Of a stretch of 64,000 nucleotides of DNA, positions 1 to 10,812 are shown piece by piece. The translations under genes were made by a program, and so were the position numbers. Below the pieces are notes generated by a model. The model was given only the letters and a program-made list of their open reading frames with translations. It did no database searches and had not been told where the DNA came from. Location: NCBI GenBank assembly GCA_963383645.1, contig OY726557.1:127434603-127498602 (forward strand). The letters run 5' to 3'. Every line of letters starts with the position of its first letter. Positions within the stretch are counted from its first letter, which is position 1. The DNA is from Muscardinus avellanarius. Taxonomy: Eukaryota; Chordata; Mammalia; Rodentia; Gliridae.

Positions 1-714
1 ATTCCATGTGAGATATAAGCAAAGGAGAAGAGAGAATACTCTCGTGTCTCGGACCCGAGCAATGGGAATATCATAGCTGCTATTAATTTAGATATGGAAA
101 ATTATAGATGGTCCAAATCAGATGGTAGATGGGTGGTGAGAGATGAGGCATTTCAGGTTGCACATGTCAAATTTGGATATATAATACTTTTCTGAGAGAG
201 TAGAAGTTAGGAGAACAGTTATTTTTGAGAGAAAGATAAATTATTGGGTGGGGTTAGAGGTGGGATTGTGGGGGTAAACAGGAGTATTTAATTTGGAGAA
301 ATTGAGCCATGCACTTATAGCATGTGCATTTTATTTATAAGTACATGTATCTTGAAGGCAAAAAGGATAACATGTATTTGAGTCTCTAGATGAGGCGAAA
401 TCAGTTTACCTGGTTTGTGGTGACATGTGATCTCATTTACTTTTTAATTGCCAATTGCTTCCTCCTCTGCCAAAATGTCTGGTTCCAGCCAAGGGAGTAA
501 ATATTTGTATAAATAGGATGCATATCATTTTGGTGTGATTGACAGTTTAATTAGGTACAAGTCCTCTCACTGCCATTGTAATTAGATTGGTGGAGAATCC
601 AGAAATTTTAGGTTGTTACATTTGTCTCGATTACTAGATTAAAAAAAAAGTATTTATTGTGATTATGAACATGCTAGTGGTCTTGGCATGGGGAAGGCTG
701 TGCTCTCATTGCAG
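1..714. other. Unique AT-rich sequence, no gene seen
   Basis: No reading frame longer than chance, no splice-site chain and no recognised repeat family apart from short A runs. The base composition is typical of gene-poor mammalian DNA. Confidence 0.6.
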
Positions 715-860
715 CTAATCTAGTTATGTTAACAAGGAAACTGAAATGCTAAACAAAGAGGTAAAATGGGAGGAATTGCCCCTAAACTCCTTACGTTCAC
801 CACTCAATGTCAGTTAGTAGCAGAACAGAGCCTCCCAGAGCAGTAAAACCAGCCTTGAAT
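715..860 (-). mobile_element. Degenerate MIR-like SINE fragment
   Basis: The order AAGGAAACTGAA, AGAGGTAAAATGGGAGGAATTGCCC, then TTAGTAGCAGAACAGAGCC follows an antisense MIR core (GAGGAAACTGAGG, AGGTTAAGTAACTTGCCC, GTGGCAGAGCC). Divergence is high, so this is a weak call. Confidence 0.35.
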
Positions 861-1197
861 GTAAAAGCACAAGCAAAAAAAGCCAGCAAAAGTCCTTGCC
901 AATTTTACAAGGCAATCTCCATCTCTCTCTCTCACCCCCACCCCCTTTCTTTTACTGCAGTCAGTTTAAAGTGATGTTGTAACTCTAACTGTTGCTAGGA
1001 ATGAATACAACCCACACCCACTAGGGCCCATCCAACCCAGGTGAATACAGAAGCAAAAGAAATACTGAAGGGCCAACTGGTCATGTCCCTGACTCTGGGC
1101 AGGGTTGTTTGTAAATCACTGTCTAGCAAGCCAGTCTCTTGAATCAGGCCATCAAGATGTCAACAAAGGTTTGCTGTCTTTTGTTTACCCTGATCCT
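861..1197. other. Unique sequence, no feature seen
   Basis: Includes a short pyrimidine-rich stretch near 915-955. No open frame or repeat family was recognised. Confidence 0.55.
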
Positions 1198-1225
1198 TCT
1201 GAATTCAACCGATTTTCTCCCTTCC

Positions 1226-1289
<64 letters not shown>

Positions 1290-1290
1290 T
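1226..1290. repeat. (CTTT)n tetranucleotide microsatellite
   Basis: About 16 uninterrupted CTTT units directly abut the 3' end of an antisense SINE. On the SINE sense strand it reads (AAAG)n, so it most likely grew from the SINE poly(A) tail. Confidence 0.95.
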
Positions 1291-1488
1291 CATACTGGGG
1301 ATTGAACCCAGAAACATTTTACCTCTGATTTACACCCCCAGCCCTATGTTTTATTCTTTATTTTGAAACAGGGTCTCACTGAGTTGCAAAGGGCCTCATT
1401 AAGGAGCTGAGGCTGGCTGCGAACTGTGATCCTCCTGTCTCAGCCTTCCAAATGCTGGGATTACAAGTGTGTGCTGCCACGCCCGGAT
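1291..1488 (-). mobile_element. Dimeric B1/ID-type SINE, full length
   Basis: Read on the minus strand, a B1-like monomer (GCCGGGCGTGG-like start, GGGAGGCTGAGACAGGAGG-type core) is followed by an A-rich linker and a tRNA-like monomer with GGTTCAATCCCCAGTA-type B box. It is transcribed away from the (AAAG)n tail expansion on its 3' side. No coding role. Confidence 0.85.
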
Positions 1489-1891
1489 GCAGCCTGTTTT
1501 CTCAGGGAATTAATTTTAGTTTTATATGAAGCATTTAGTCATATGTAGGATTTAGTCAATTTTTTTAGAATTAATTTTTTTCTTGGATATTTTTACTTAA
1601 TTTGGGCAGGCAATTAGAATCCTATTTTTCTTCCAGAGTATCTAGAAGGTGTTTGAATACATATATGTTATAATATTATATATAAGCAGGTATATATTTC
1701 TATGGAGATTTTAACTCAGATCTATGCAGTTTATAAGTATATGATTTTATATATGAGTCTAAATATATAAAACATATAGATACATTTTATCACTATTTGT
1801 TAGTCACTATTCACCATATCTTTAACATAATTAGGATCTTGTCCTTGATTGTCAGAATGGTCCTTTCTAAATCACTTTCAACACTGATTGG
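1489..1891. other. AT-rich unique sequence
   Basis: Long T and TA runs, including ATATATAA-type stretches at 1660-1770. No gene or recognised repeat. Confidence 0.55.
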
Positions 1892-2480
1892 GAGACAAAG
1901 GCAATCATTTTTATTCATGGAATATTTACTGAGTACTTACTGTATGTCAGACACTGTGCTTGGTACTAGAGATGGAGAAATAAATAAGAAATTTGACTTA
2001 TAGGGGCTTAAATTTATACAGTAGGGAAATACATGATAATGCTAAGAATAAAGATGCTAAGAAATTAAAATATGCCAAAATTGTAAAGTACAGAGGAGAT
2101 AGGGATTTGGATTTAGAAATACAATGATTACCGAAAAGCTTCCTGACAAAGGAAATGCTTGAATTGGGTTTTGAAGTATAATAGAAAGAATTAAATGAGC
2201 ATGGACACAGATACTCAAAAGAGTCTAGCACATTCTAGGAACAGAATATGGAGGCTCGATAGGGTGGTAGAGGAACAAAAAAAAACTTGCAGATGTCTTG
2301 GGGGCCTTATTCTGTAGATGGAGTTTTCTCAGTGGGTAGCATGATGAAATTGCTGTGGCAACAGCATCCAGGAAGGAGCATGTGCCTGGAAGTGGCATGC
2401 TATGAGATCAAGGAAGAAAAATAATTTAAGAGGTTGTTGCATGAATTTAGTCCAGTGATGAGGATAATCTGGACAAAAAT
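1892..2480 (-). mobile_element. Ancient L2-like LINE fragment, antisense
   Basis: The left part carries the hallmark antisense L2 3' end: TATTTACTGAGTACTTACTGTATG, GACACTGTGCTTGGTACTAGAGATGG, then a diverged internal region with TTGAATTGGGTTTTGAAG. The right third (2280-2480) resembles sequence often found next to antisense L2, but I am less sure it is the same element. Confidence 0.5.
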
Positions 2481-3430
2481 GTCAGCACATTTGGAAATGA
2501 GAGAACAATTTGAGAGACATTTAGAACAATGGCCACCAACACTCAGTGAAGATTTGCTTTGGTCATCTGTCCTCCAGGTCACCTTGCAACCTTCACACTA
2601 TTTTGCTGGCTCCTCTTTATCTGTGATTCCAGTCATTCAACAGTTCTACCCAGAAAGTCAAAACTTACAGCCAATCTTTCCAAACCTAGAAAGTTTCTCA
2701 GGCACTTGCTAGAAGGTGGGTAGAACAACCTGGAAAATCTCTCTCCATCTGCTCATTGAGCCTCTATCTGGCAGCTGCTAGTAAGGTGCAGCATGGTTTA
2801 AACAGTTTTCTTCGGAACATGTTGAGCTCATGATTTGACTTACCATACAGAATTCTGCTTCTTTGCCTGAAGACGTATTAGTGTGTGGGCTATCTAAAAA
2901 CATATTTTTACAAAACAAGAAGCAGCAATTCACAAGTGGATATTAATGGCATTATTTTTTAATCACAAAGAAAATAGCGTAGCAGTTAGAGCTCTTTGGA
3001 TTGCAAATACCAGAAAAACTAACACAAACTGGGTTGGGCCCCAAAGGGAATTGACTAGTGTGTGTAGCAGAGATAGATGTATGGCTTCATTCTGGCAAAA
3101 AGTGTTTTTAGACACAGTCCCTACTCTGGCTCTTTCTTCTACATTGGCTTCATCCTTAGCTTCTACCTCTTGGTCACAGGATGGTGGCCAATCACTCTCC
3201 ATCTACACACAAACCTAAGTTTAGTTTCCAGGCTCAAATTAAAGCCAGGCCAATTGGGCACTCCAGAAAAGGCAAGGGAGATTCCCCAGACAATACAGAA
3301 TGTGAGTAGAGAAATGGCACACTTGGTACCAAAAGGGAGAGTGAATGACAAGCAGATAAAGACAAGAAATATCTTCTCTCTTAAGAAATTTGAATATTCT
3401 GAGAGGAACGGGAGATTCTACATTTATTGA
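2481..3430. other. Unique sequence, no gene supported
   Basis: Contains overlapping frames of 79-117 residues (2963-3202 minus, 3077-3430 plus). They are antiparallel and overlap, show no domain signature, and have no splice-flanked structure. I see nothing that favours coding. Confidence 0.5.
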
Positions 3431-3533
3431 GTCTATTACTCCATTTGCAATCTACTCAGTAGTTAGCTCAGCGATAGGACCACAATGCCTGCTCACTAAA
3501 TGTTTGTTGAATGAGTGAATAAAAATATGGATG
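3431..3533 (+). mobile_element. L2 3'-end relic
   Basis: Ends in CACTAAATGTTTGTTGAATGAGTGAATAAA, the diagnostic L2 terminus. The younger SINE begins immediately downstream. Confidence 0.55.
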
Positions 3534-3712
3534 AGGCCGGGCGTGGTGGCGCACGCTTGTAATTCCCGCGCTTGGGAGGTGGAGACAGGAGGATCGCGCA
3601 GGTATGTAGCCAGCCGCGCTGGCTTAGGAGACCCTGTTTCCAAAAAATATATAAAAATGGGTCTGGGAGTGTAGCCTAGAGATAGAAGGGTTTCCAGGAA
3701 CCCCAGTACCAC
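3534..3712 (+). mobile_element. Short CpG-rich dimeric SINE (young variant)
   Basis: Starts GGCCGGGCGTGGTGGCGCACG and keeps many CpGs. The B1 half lacks the CAGCAACTTAGTGAGGCCCT block and passes from AGCCAGCCGCGCTGG straight to CTTAGGAGACCCTG. The tRNA half reads GGGTCTGGGAGTGTAGCC, with GGTTTCCAGGAACCCCAGTACCA replacing the usual B-box context. Confidence 0.85.
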
Positions 3713-3944
3713 TATATATGCATGGATACAGTATGCTCTTTGTGTCAGAACTGCCATCTGATTCCTGAACCTGAGAGACATCCCTCATGTATTCCATAGC
3801 ACTCTACTAGAGTAAGTCATGCTCTACCTAACAGCATCGCAGTGAAAATGAAGCACATATATGACCACGGTCCCACAAGCTTACATCACCTGGTGGCACT
3901 GTAGTAGCCACTTCAGTTTGTTATGCACTTCCTGCGATGTTCGC

Positions 3945-4435
3945 TGCATTAGTCAGCTTTTTGTCACTGTGACTCAAATACCTTACAAAAACAACTTAGA
4001 GGAAGAAAAGTTTATCTGGCTTATGGTGTCAGAGGCTTAGTTTATGGTCAGCAGGTTCCAAGGCAAAAACATGATAGAAGCTCATGGCAGCTGGAAAGCA
4101 GAGAGAGAGGAGAGAGAGGGGGGGGAGGGGAGGGGAGGGGAGGGGAGGGGAGGGGAAGGGAGGAGAGAGAGACTGAGACTATGGGAAAATTAGCCCCCCA
4201 GGACACACCCCCAGTGACTTACCTCCTCCAGCCATGCTCCACCTGCCTATAACTCCCATGCTAGAGATCCATTAAAATCATTAACCCATCATTGGATCAA
4301 TCCACTCATGAGGTTAGAGCCCCCATGTTTCAATGATTTCACCTCTGAACATTGTGCATTGCCCAACAATGCAAAACAACCTGAGTTTTTTTTTGGGGGG
4401 GGGACATTCCAGATCCAAAGCATAATATTTGCACA
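3945..4435 (-). mobile_element. MaLR-type solo LTR, antisense
   Basis: The order TTAGTCAGCTTTTTGTCAC, AAATACCTTACAAAA, AAAGTTTATCTGGCTTATGG, CACCCCCAGTGACTTACCTCC, CTCATGAGGTTAGAGCCC and a terminal GACATTCCAGATCC matches antisense mammalian MaLR LTRs. No internal retroviral genes accompany it. An internal G/A repeat has expanded at 4100-4172. Confidence 0.7.
4100..4172. repeat. (GGGGA)n purine tract, G4-prone
   Basis: GAGAGAGG passes into GGGGGG and then seven or so AGGGG units on the plus strand, inside the MaLR LTR. Runs of four G at 5-base spacing satisfy simple G-quadruplex patterns. Confidence 0.9.
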
Positions 4436-4479
4436 ATGACAAAATCAACCAACAACACATTGCTCAGAATGTCTCCCAA

Positions 4480-4690
4480 CAGTTTAAATGATGCATGGCT
4501 GTATCACAGTGTTTTAATTGTCTACGCATCTGTATTTCTTCCATGGACTGGAAACTATGAGGGCAGGGGATGTGTCTTTTCTCTTTGAATCTTAAAGACC
4601 CAGCATACCTCTGGACCAAAGTCTGTCCTCAGTGTATTTGTTGCACATGTGCATGAATAAATAACTGCATTGACAATCAATTGGGAGGTA
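4480..4690 (+). mobile_element. L2 3'-end fragment
   Basis: GGACTGGAAACTATGAGGGCAGGGGATGTGTC, then CCCAGCATACCTCTGGA and CATGCATGAATAAATAA-like ending, follow the L2 terminal region (gagggcaggga.. cccagcgcctagcac.. aataaat). Confidence 0.55.
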
Positions 4691-4754
4691 GCTCTCACGA
4701 GTCCTTCAGTCCTTCTTTCTTTCATCGCTTTGCCTTTACATAGTCCACATACCC

Positions 4755-5070
4755 TACAAGAGTGAGTCCCAGACTTATTTGCATGTCAGAGTCACTGGGT
4801 GTCTTTTTTGCAATAGAGATTGAACCCAGGAACATTCTACCACAGCCCTTTTTACTTTATTTCAAAACAGCATCTTGCTAAGTCATGGAAGGTCTCATTA
4901 AGTTGCTGATGCTGGCCTCAAACCTGCAATCCTCCTGCCTCAGTCTCCCAAGTACTGGAATTACAAGCATGTACCACAATATTTGGGGGCCAGACATCAG
5001 CATTTTTGAAGCTCCTCAGGTGACCCCAATGTACAAATAACATTGGAAAGCACTGTTCTATAGGTTTATT
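4755..5070 (+). mobile_element. MER5-type DNA transposon relic split by a SINE
   Basis: AGTCCCAGACTTATTTGCATGTCAGAGTCACTGG at the left and AGCTCCTCAGGTGACCCCAATGTACA..GGAAAGCACTGTTCTA at the right form the two ends of a MER5A-like hAT nonautonomous element. The SINE at 4803-4990 separates them. Confidence 0.6.
4803..4990 (-). mobile_element. Dimeric B1/ID-type SINE inside MER5
   Basis: Minus-strand reading gives a diverged B1 monomer (GGGAGACTGAGGCAGGAGG) and a tRNA-like monomer ending CCTGGGTTCAATCTC. Divergence is higher than in most copies here. Confidence 0.75.
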
Positions 5071-5574
5071 CAGAAGCTCAGTGAAATGTAAAAAATGATA
5101 TGATTGCTTCTTTTGATGGGTACCTTGGGTAATAGTAGTGTATTTTCTATACCATGTAGAACCAGGCAAGATAAGCTCTAGGGTTTTTCTGCCCAGGTTT
5201 AGGGTATAACTCAATGTTAATAGAAAAGCAGAAAATTGATGTTTATTAGACTCTAAAACTTAAACTATGGCTTTCTTAGTCATCTGGTTTCTTTTGTTTA
5301 TATTGGTGCAGAAGAGTAAGTTGAGATAGAGTGCTGATTATAATAGCCAATGAATCAGAGGTCTTTGCCTGATTGCACTGGTTTCCTTGAAGCTCAGGAA
5401 ATAGAAGGTAGTATTGAGTGAAGTCAGGGTTTGGGTCTTTCAAATGTCCACTACTATCCAAAGCATACCTGTGAACTAAAACTTCAGCTATGGATGAATC
5501 TTCAGAAACCACCTATTAGGCATTTGAAACATTAAATATTTGCCAGTCAAACTGTAGTCAATGGATTAGCATTG
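5071..5574. other. Unique sequence
   Basis: The 78-98-residue minus-strand frames here have no recognised domain. The right one of them begins in SINE sequence. No repeat identified. Confidence 0.5.
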
Positions 5575-5700
5575 AAAGCATTAACTGAGAGCTTTATGGA
5601 AATGTGGACTCTTAGGCCACACCCCAGACCTACTAAATCAGAATCGACCCTTTGACCTCAAGCAGCAAAAGTGCTGAGATGCACCACCTTAGAACACTTG
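5575..5700 (+). mobile_element. MER5-type fragment
   Basis: GGAAATGTGGACTCTTAGGCCACACCCCAGACCTACTAAATCAGAAT is the internal MER5 signature (..GGCCCCACCCCAGACCTACTGAATCAGAA..). Confidence 0.6.
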
Positions 5701-6204
5701 ATGGGTAAAAATACATTCTGACATTTTTCTCAGAAAAAGTCTAAACATTTTTTGATTTTTGTGGGACTTTGACTGCTTTGTGTCTCTATCAAAAAAATGC
5801 CCCAAGATATCTAAATCTTGGTGCTTGCAAAAAATAGGCTCACTTTTAGGGGTTTCAAAACAGTGACAACAAATCTTGTGTGAGTGTTTTGATGCCTGAG
5901 TTTTTGCATTTGGCTAGGAGAATTCTCAAAGCTTTATCCCTGGCTACAGTCACACCAGGAGCTGTGGAGAGTCTACATGGTGCCTATGCTGAAGGACCCT
6001 GCCCTCAACCCCCTCTTACTCCTGTCTTTTGTACCATAAGGATGCCCTAGATTCGCTGAGAAGAAAAAAATTCAGAATAAAAATTCAAGAAACCTAAATC
6101 TGTTCTTGAGTGGAGGGATTATGAAATATCCAGGACAAAAGTGTAGAAATGTGATTGGCTAGAAGAAGTCAAGGAGGTCAGAAATTTGAGATCAAAATTC
6201 AAAG
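5701..6204. other. Unique sequence
   Basis: No gene, no repeat family recognised. Confidence 0.5.
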
Positions 6205-6412
6205 CTAGCTGGGCATGGTGGTGCATGCCTATAATCCCAGTCCTTGGGATGCTGAGACAGGAGGATAATAGGTTCGAAGCCATCCTCAGCAACTTAGTGA
6301 GGCCCTTTGCAAGTTAGTGAGACCCTGTTTCCCAATAAAGTATAAAACATAGGGCTGGGGTAGAGCTTAGAGGTGGGTTCAATTCTCAGCACCACATACA
6401 CACAAAAATAAG
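6205..6412 (+). mobile_element. Dimeric B1/ID-type SINE
   Basis: GCTGGGCATGGTGGTGCATGCC, the B1 core, CCCTGTTTCCCAATAAAG linker, then GGGCTGGGGTAGAGCTTAGAGGTGGGTTCAATTCTCAGCACCAC. The tail has drifted toward CA repeats (ACATACACACAAAA). Confidence 0.85.
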
Positions 6413-6720
6413 AACAACATGCTAAATCCAGATGGGGTGGGAAGGTCTGGGAGTGGGGGCCTGGGGCTGGCAATCAGAAAGGGGAATGTGGAAAGCATGT
6501 TGGGAGGTACAGAAGGATTCAAGGCTCTCGGATGTGGAATCCAGGAAAATTAATGTCTACCAGCAGTGGGTCTTGCCTAGGGATCATGAGGAATTATAGT
6601 TTGGAGGGACTGCTGTGCTCGAACTTGGCTACGGGAGCCAGCTAGTCTGATAGTAAGATGATCTGTAATAAGTCAGATATCCGCATTTGGAATCCAATCT
6701 GGATTTTGTTATAAAGCTCA
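6413..6720. other. Unique sequence
   Basis: G-rich on the plus strand near 6430-6500. No feature recognised. Confidence 0.5.
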
Positions 6721-7082
6721 ATATGTGTGCGCGAGTCTGCTTGGGCTGCTATGGCGAGGACCACAGACTGATTTTCCTAAACAGCAGAAATCTATTTTCC
6801 CATAATTCTAGAACTTTGGAGTCCAAAATGGAGGTGCTGGGGGATTTGGTTCCTCCTGCAGCCTCTCACTTGTGTCCTCACCTAACATTTCTCTGTGCTT
6901 GTAGGTGTCTGAGTCTGAATCTCCTCTAAGGACACGTCAGATTGAATTAGGGCCAATCTCTATGACTTCATTTAACCCCAATCACCTCTTTTAAGACTTG
7001 ATCTCCAAATATGGCCAGATTCTGAGGTACTAGGAGTTCAGACTTCAGTGTATGAATTTTGATGGACATAATTTCAGATCAT
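6721..7082 (-). mobile_element. MaLR/MLT-like LTR relic, antisense
   Basis: CTGCTTGGGCTGCTATGG, CAGAAATCTATTTTCCCATAATTCTAGAACTTTGGAGTCC, TTAACCCCAATCACCTCTTTT and a terminal GATGGACATAATTTCAGA have the order of antisense MLT/MaLR LTRs. The subfamily is uncertain. Confidence 0.5.
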
Positions 7083-7324
7083 ATCAATGTTTATTTATTT
7101 ATATTTATTTACTTACTTATTTAGCATTGAGGTTTGAACCCAAAGACATTCTATCTCTGAGCTACATCCCCAGCTCTTTTAAATTTTTTTTTTTTTAATC
7201 TTGAAACAGTCTTGCTAAGTTGTTGAGGGTCTCAGCAAATTGCTAAGATTGGCCTTGAACCTACAATCCTCTTGTCTCAGCCTCTCAAATACTGGGATTA
7301 CAGGCATACACCACCACACCTGGG
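7083..7324 (-). mobile_element. Dimeric B1/ID-type SINE
   Basis: Minus-strand B1 monomer and tRNA-like monomer separated by a poly(T)-reading linker at 7188-7197. A TTTA-type repeat (7085-7120) marks the expanded tail on its 3' side. Confidence 0.85.
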
Positions 7325-7374
7325 CCTAATAATATTTAAATTACGAAATTAGTATTAAAGATAGGAAGGGAGAG

Positions 7375-7530
7375 AGTCTAAAAGATTATTTAGCCCAATC
7401 TAAAAGATATTTAGTCGCTCCATTTTATTTATGAGAAAGTTGAAACCAGAAGAAACCAAATTCGTTTTAACAGGAGTGTTATCAGTGATAGTGTTGGAAC
7501 TAGAATTGAGTGCTTCCTTGTAGCTTTTCA
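7375..7530 (-). mobile_element. MIR-like fragment
   Basis: CCATTTTATTTATGAGAAAGTTGAAACCAGAAGAAACC and AGTGTTGGAACTAGAATT follow antisense MIR (CATTTTACAGATGAGGAAACTGAGG .. GAGCCAGGATT). Confidence 0.4.
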
Positions 7531-7587
7531 CACCAGCAGGTCCCCTTCCCCTGAACAGTCTGCAAGGAAGTAGAGGCAAGACTTTCA

Positions 7588-7712
7588 GGTAGCACTTCCC
7601 AAACATACATGTGTGCACAGGCCTTGTTAGATGCAGATTCTGTCTCATTAGATCTGAAACACGGCTTGTGATTCTACAGTTCCAGCCAGCTCCCAGGTGC
7701 TGCTGCTGCAGC
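7588..7712 (+). mobile_element. MER5-type fragment
   Basis: GTAGCACTTCCCAAACATACATGTGTGCACAGG, AGATGCAGATTCTG and CAGCTCCCAGGTGCTGCTGCTGC follow the MER5A consensus order. Confidence 0.55.
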
Positions 7713-7734
7713 TGTTGCCATGGAAATGGCCCTA

Positions 7735-7958
7735 GAGGTGTGGCTCTGGACCAGCTTCACCTGGGAGCTCCTTTGAAATGTAAATGGTAGGCTCCGCCCC
7801 AATCTTACTGAAACCCTATCTCTGGTGGTAGGACCCAGCAATCTGCTTTAATAGGTCCTCAGGGTGATTATTATATTCTAGTAAATTTTCTTTAACCTTG
7901 TTTTTCCTTTGCACCACCTGATGGATTTAAAATACAGACCAACTGAATGATAATCACT

Positions 7959-8001
<43 letters not shown>

Positions 8002-8092
8002 TAGTGAGGCTTAACTATCTGATATTATTTTTTTTAAAAATCACTCTAGGTAATATTGCTAGGAAGCTAGCTTTGAGAACCACTATTCTTAA
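7735..8092 (+). mobile_element. Second MER5-type relic, interrupted by (TG)n
   Basis: CACCTGGGAGCTCCTTTGAAATG, GGCTCCGCCCCAATC, GACCCAGCAATCTGCTTTAATAGG and, beyond the TG repeat, GCTTTGAGAACCACTATTCT. The order matches MER5; the middle has been opened by about 150 bases. Confidence 0.55.
7961..8000. repeat. (TG)20 microsatellite
   Basis: Uninterrupted dinucleotide run of 40 bases. Confidence 0.97.
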
Positions 8093-8517
8093 CTGTCCTC
8101 TAAAATCATCCAGATTGAAGTCAATCATTGCAAAATGTTCCATTTTTAGCCAACTGGCCAAGCGAGCATTTTTGATTAACCAGGAAAACTTCCTTTTTCT
8201 TCCCTCTCCCTTTCTATGCCTTCAACCATCTTCTCCCAACTGGGTCATTCTGGACTTCAGATAACACCAGTCATTAGCCAAATGTCATCGGGCTGCATTT
8301 CATTAAGTCCTGACACATTTGCTTGGCAAGGCTGTGATATTCTGTGGCTTACTTTTGTGTTAAATGAGCTCTCATCCACCTGAGCTATTAATAGCTTATT
8401 CTTTTGAATTATCTTTGTCCTTTACCATCCTGGGTGCCCGCCCCTCAATTTGACATATACCTTATATCTGTGCGTTTGAAGCTGGGACAGTAACTAACAT
8501 TGCATGCAGTTGGCACT
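8093..8517. other. Unique sequence, some conserved-looking texture
   Basis: 8270-8480 has compact motifs such as CTGAGCTATTAATAGCTTATTC and no repeat signature. No coding frame. Confidence 0.4.
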
Positions 8518-8740
8518 CACCATGAGAAAGGCAGAGACCACATCAGAATGACAAGGATTAAAAAGTATGATAATACTCAGTGTTGGTGAGATTATAGGAA
8601 TACAGTTACTTTTCTTTTCTTTTTTTTTTTTAACTAAGGATTAAACTCAGGAGCATTCTACGAGTTACTATAATACTTACCATTAGAAGAACAGTTAAAT
8701 TGTTGTATATTTGTGTAATGGAATGTGTTAGGTACTGGAG
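8518..8740 (+). mobile_element. L1 ORF2 3' fragment with SINE piece inside
   Basis: CACCATGAGAAAGGCAGAGACCACATCAGAATGACAAGGATTAAAAAGT and AGTGTTGGTGAGATTATAG are the L1 ORF2 terminal segment. A tRNA-like SINE monomer on the minus strand (about 8600-8670) separates it from a trailing TGTAATGGAAT piece. No intact frame remains. Confidence 0.5.
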
Positions 8741-8974
8741 CTGAAAGACTTTCCAGAGCTCCAGAATGTAGCCTTTCCAGCAAGACTGTCTCAGGGAAGT
8801 TGAGTTTCTCCTATGGCAGCTCAGAGCTCCAAAGAGAGTGGTGGGTAAATAGGGTAGATGTTTCATGGCCCCTTATGACTTGTCTGTTGAAAGACCTATG
8901 TCACTTCTGCATTGGACTATGGGTGGAAACAGTCATAAACCTACTCATATTCAAAAGGTTCATAAACTCCATCT

Positions 8975-8977
<3 letters not shown>

Positions 8978-9013
<36 letters not shown>
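8978..9013. repeat. (GA)n microsatellite
   Basis: Uninterrupted GA run of about 18 units. Confidence 0.96.
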
Positions 9014-9634
<621 letters not shown>

Positions 9635-9819
9635 AGCCAGACTGTTTTCTGTTTTGGTTATCTTTATATACTTCTATTTTCTATTGGACACTGCCCTTAA
9701 AGGTTGACATCATGTTTTGTTAATTTTCTTTATTCTTATATTGTCTAACACTATGTCTGTGGGCTGTGGATATTCCATAAATATTTCATAAATTTATAAA
9801 TTCTATATTTAACAAACAT

Positions 9820-10015
9820 TAACAGTGTTTACTGTGTGCTAGGCAATGACCTCAAATTGTAGCCCATTTACTCTCATAACATCCCTCTGGGGGAGGTACT
9901 ATTATGACTGCCATTTTACAAAAAAACAAATTGGTATGTGGAGAGGTCAAGGAGCAAGGTCACACAGTCTAGATAATGATAGAACTTGAAGTCAACCCAA
10001 ACAACTTGGCTCTGG
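9820..10015 (-). mobile_element. MIR-type SINE
   Basis: TACTGTGTGCTAGGCAATG, CTCATAACATCCCTCTGGGGGAGGTACTATTATGACTGCCATTTTAC, AAGGTCACACAGTCTAG and GAACTTGAAGTC trace an antisense MIR from end to end. Confidence 0.7.
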
Positions 10016-10319
10016 TTCTCTTTCTGTGCTTTCCTGCATCTGTGCATAGTGGGGCACATTTCTAGGTTTTCTTATATGAGAGCAGAGACAAATATTTTAC
10101 TGCATTTTGTAAAATGTACTAGCAACCGACAGGATTGAGATTCCATTTACAAACCCCTCTGTGGATGGACACGCGGTACAAGGAGCAGAATGGCAGTCAG
10201 GCTGGTTGATCGGAGCTTTAGTCATTTAACCTTCTCTGTCTCTTCACCGACCTCAACTTAGACTTGACAAAGTCTCCTGGGAAGTGTGCAAAGCTCCCAG
10301 AACGTGGATCAACGATCCA
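10016..10319. other. Unique sequence
   Basis: No gene or repeat recognised. Confidence 0.5.
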
Positions 10320-10387
10320 GAGGGTCTACAGGAAGAGCATTAGAAAAGTATCTGAGGGTCTACAGAAAGAGCATTAGAGAAGTATCT
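10320..10387. repeat. 34-bp tandem duplication
   Basis: Two adjacent 34-base units (10320-10353, 10354-10387), both GAGGGTCTACAG.AAGAGCATTAGA.AAGTATCT, differing at two positions. The low divergence implies a recent duplication. Confidence 0.95.
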
Positions 10388-10411
10388 GGAGAAATCACCC
10401 AAAGAATGGAA

Positions 10412-10812
10412 CTGGCCAAGATCATGGTGTACGCTTGTAATCCCAGCATTCAGAAGGCTGAGACAGGAGGATCGCGGTTCGCGGACAGCCTCAGCTACTT
10501 AGGCCCTCTGCAACTTATTGAAACCCTGTTTCAAAATAAAGAATATACCGGGCATGGTGACGCATGCTTGTAATCCCAGCATTTGGGAGGCTGAGACCGG
10601 AGGATCGTGGCTTGCGGACAGCCTCAGCTAGTTACTGAGGCCCTCTGCAACTTATTGAGACCCTGTTTCAAAATAAAGAATAAAGGAGTGTAGCTCAGAG
10701 GTCAAATGCCCCTGGGTTCCATCCCCAAACCCGCGAAAAAAAAAAAAAGAATAAAAACTGGGGCAGAGGGTGTAGGTCAGATGTCAAATACCCCTGGGTT
10801 TCATCCCTAGAC

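Noticed and set aside
3534..3712. tRNA gene at SINE A/B boxes
   Set aside because: The tRNA-like half lacks an intact cloverleaf and sits in a dispersed SINE; the same holds for all other SINE copies.
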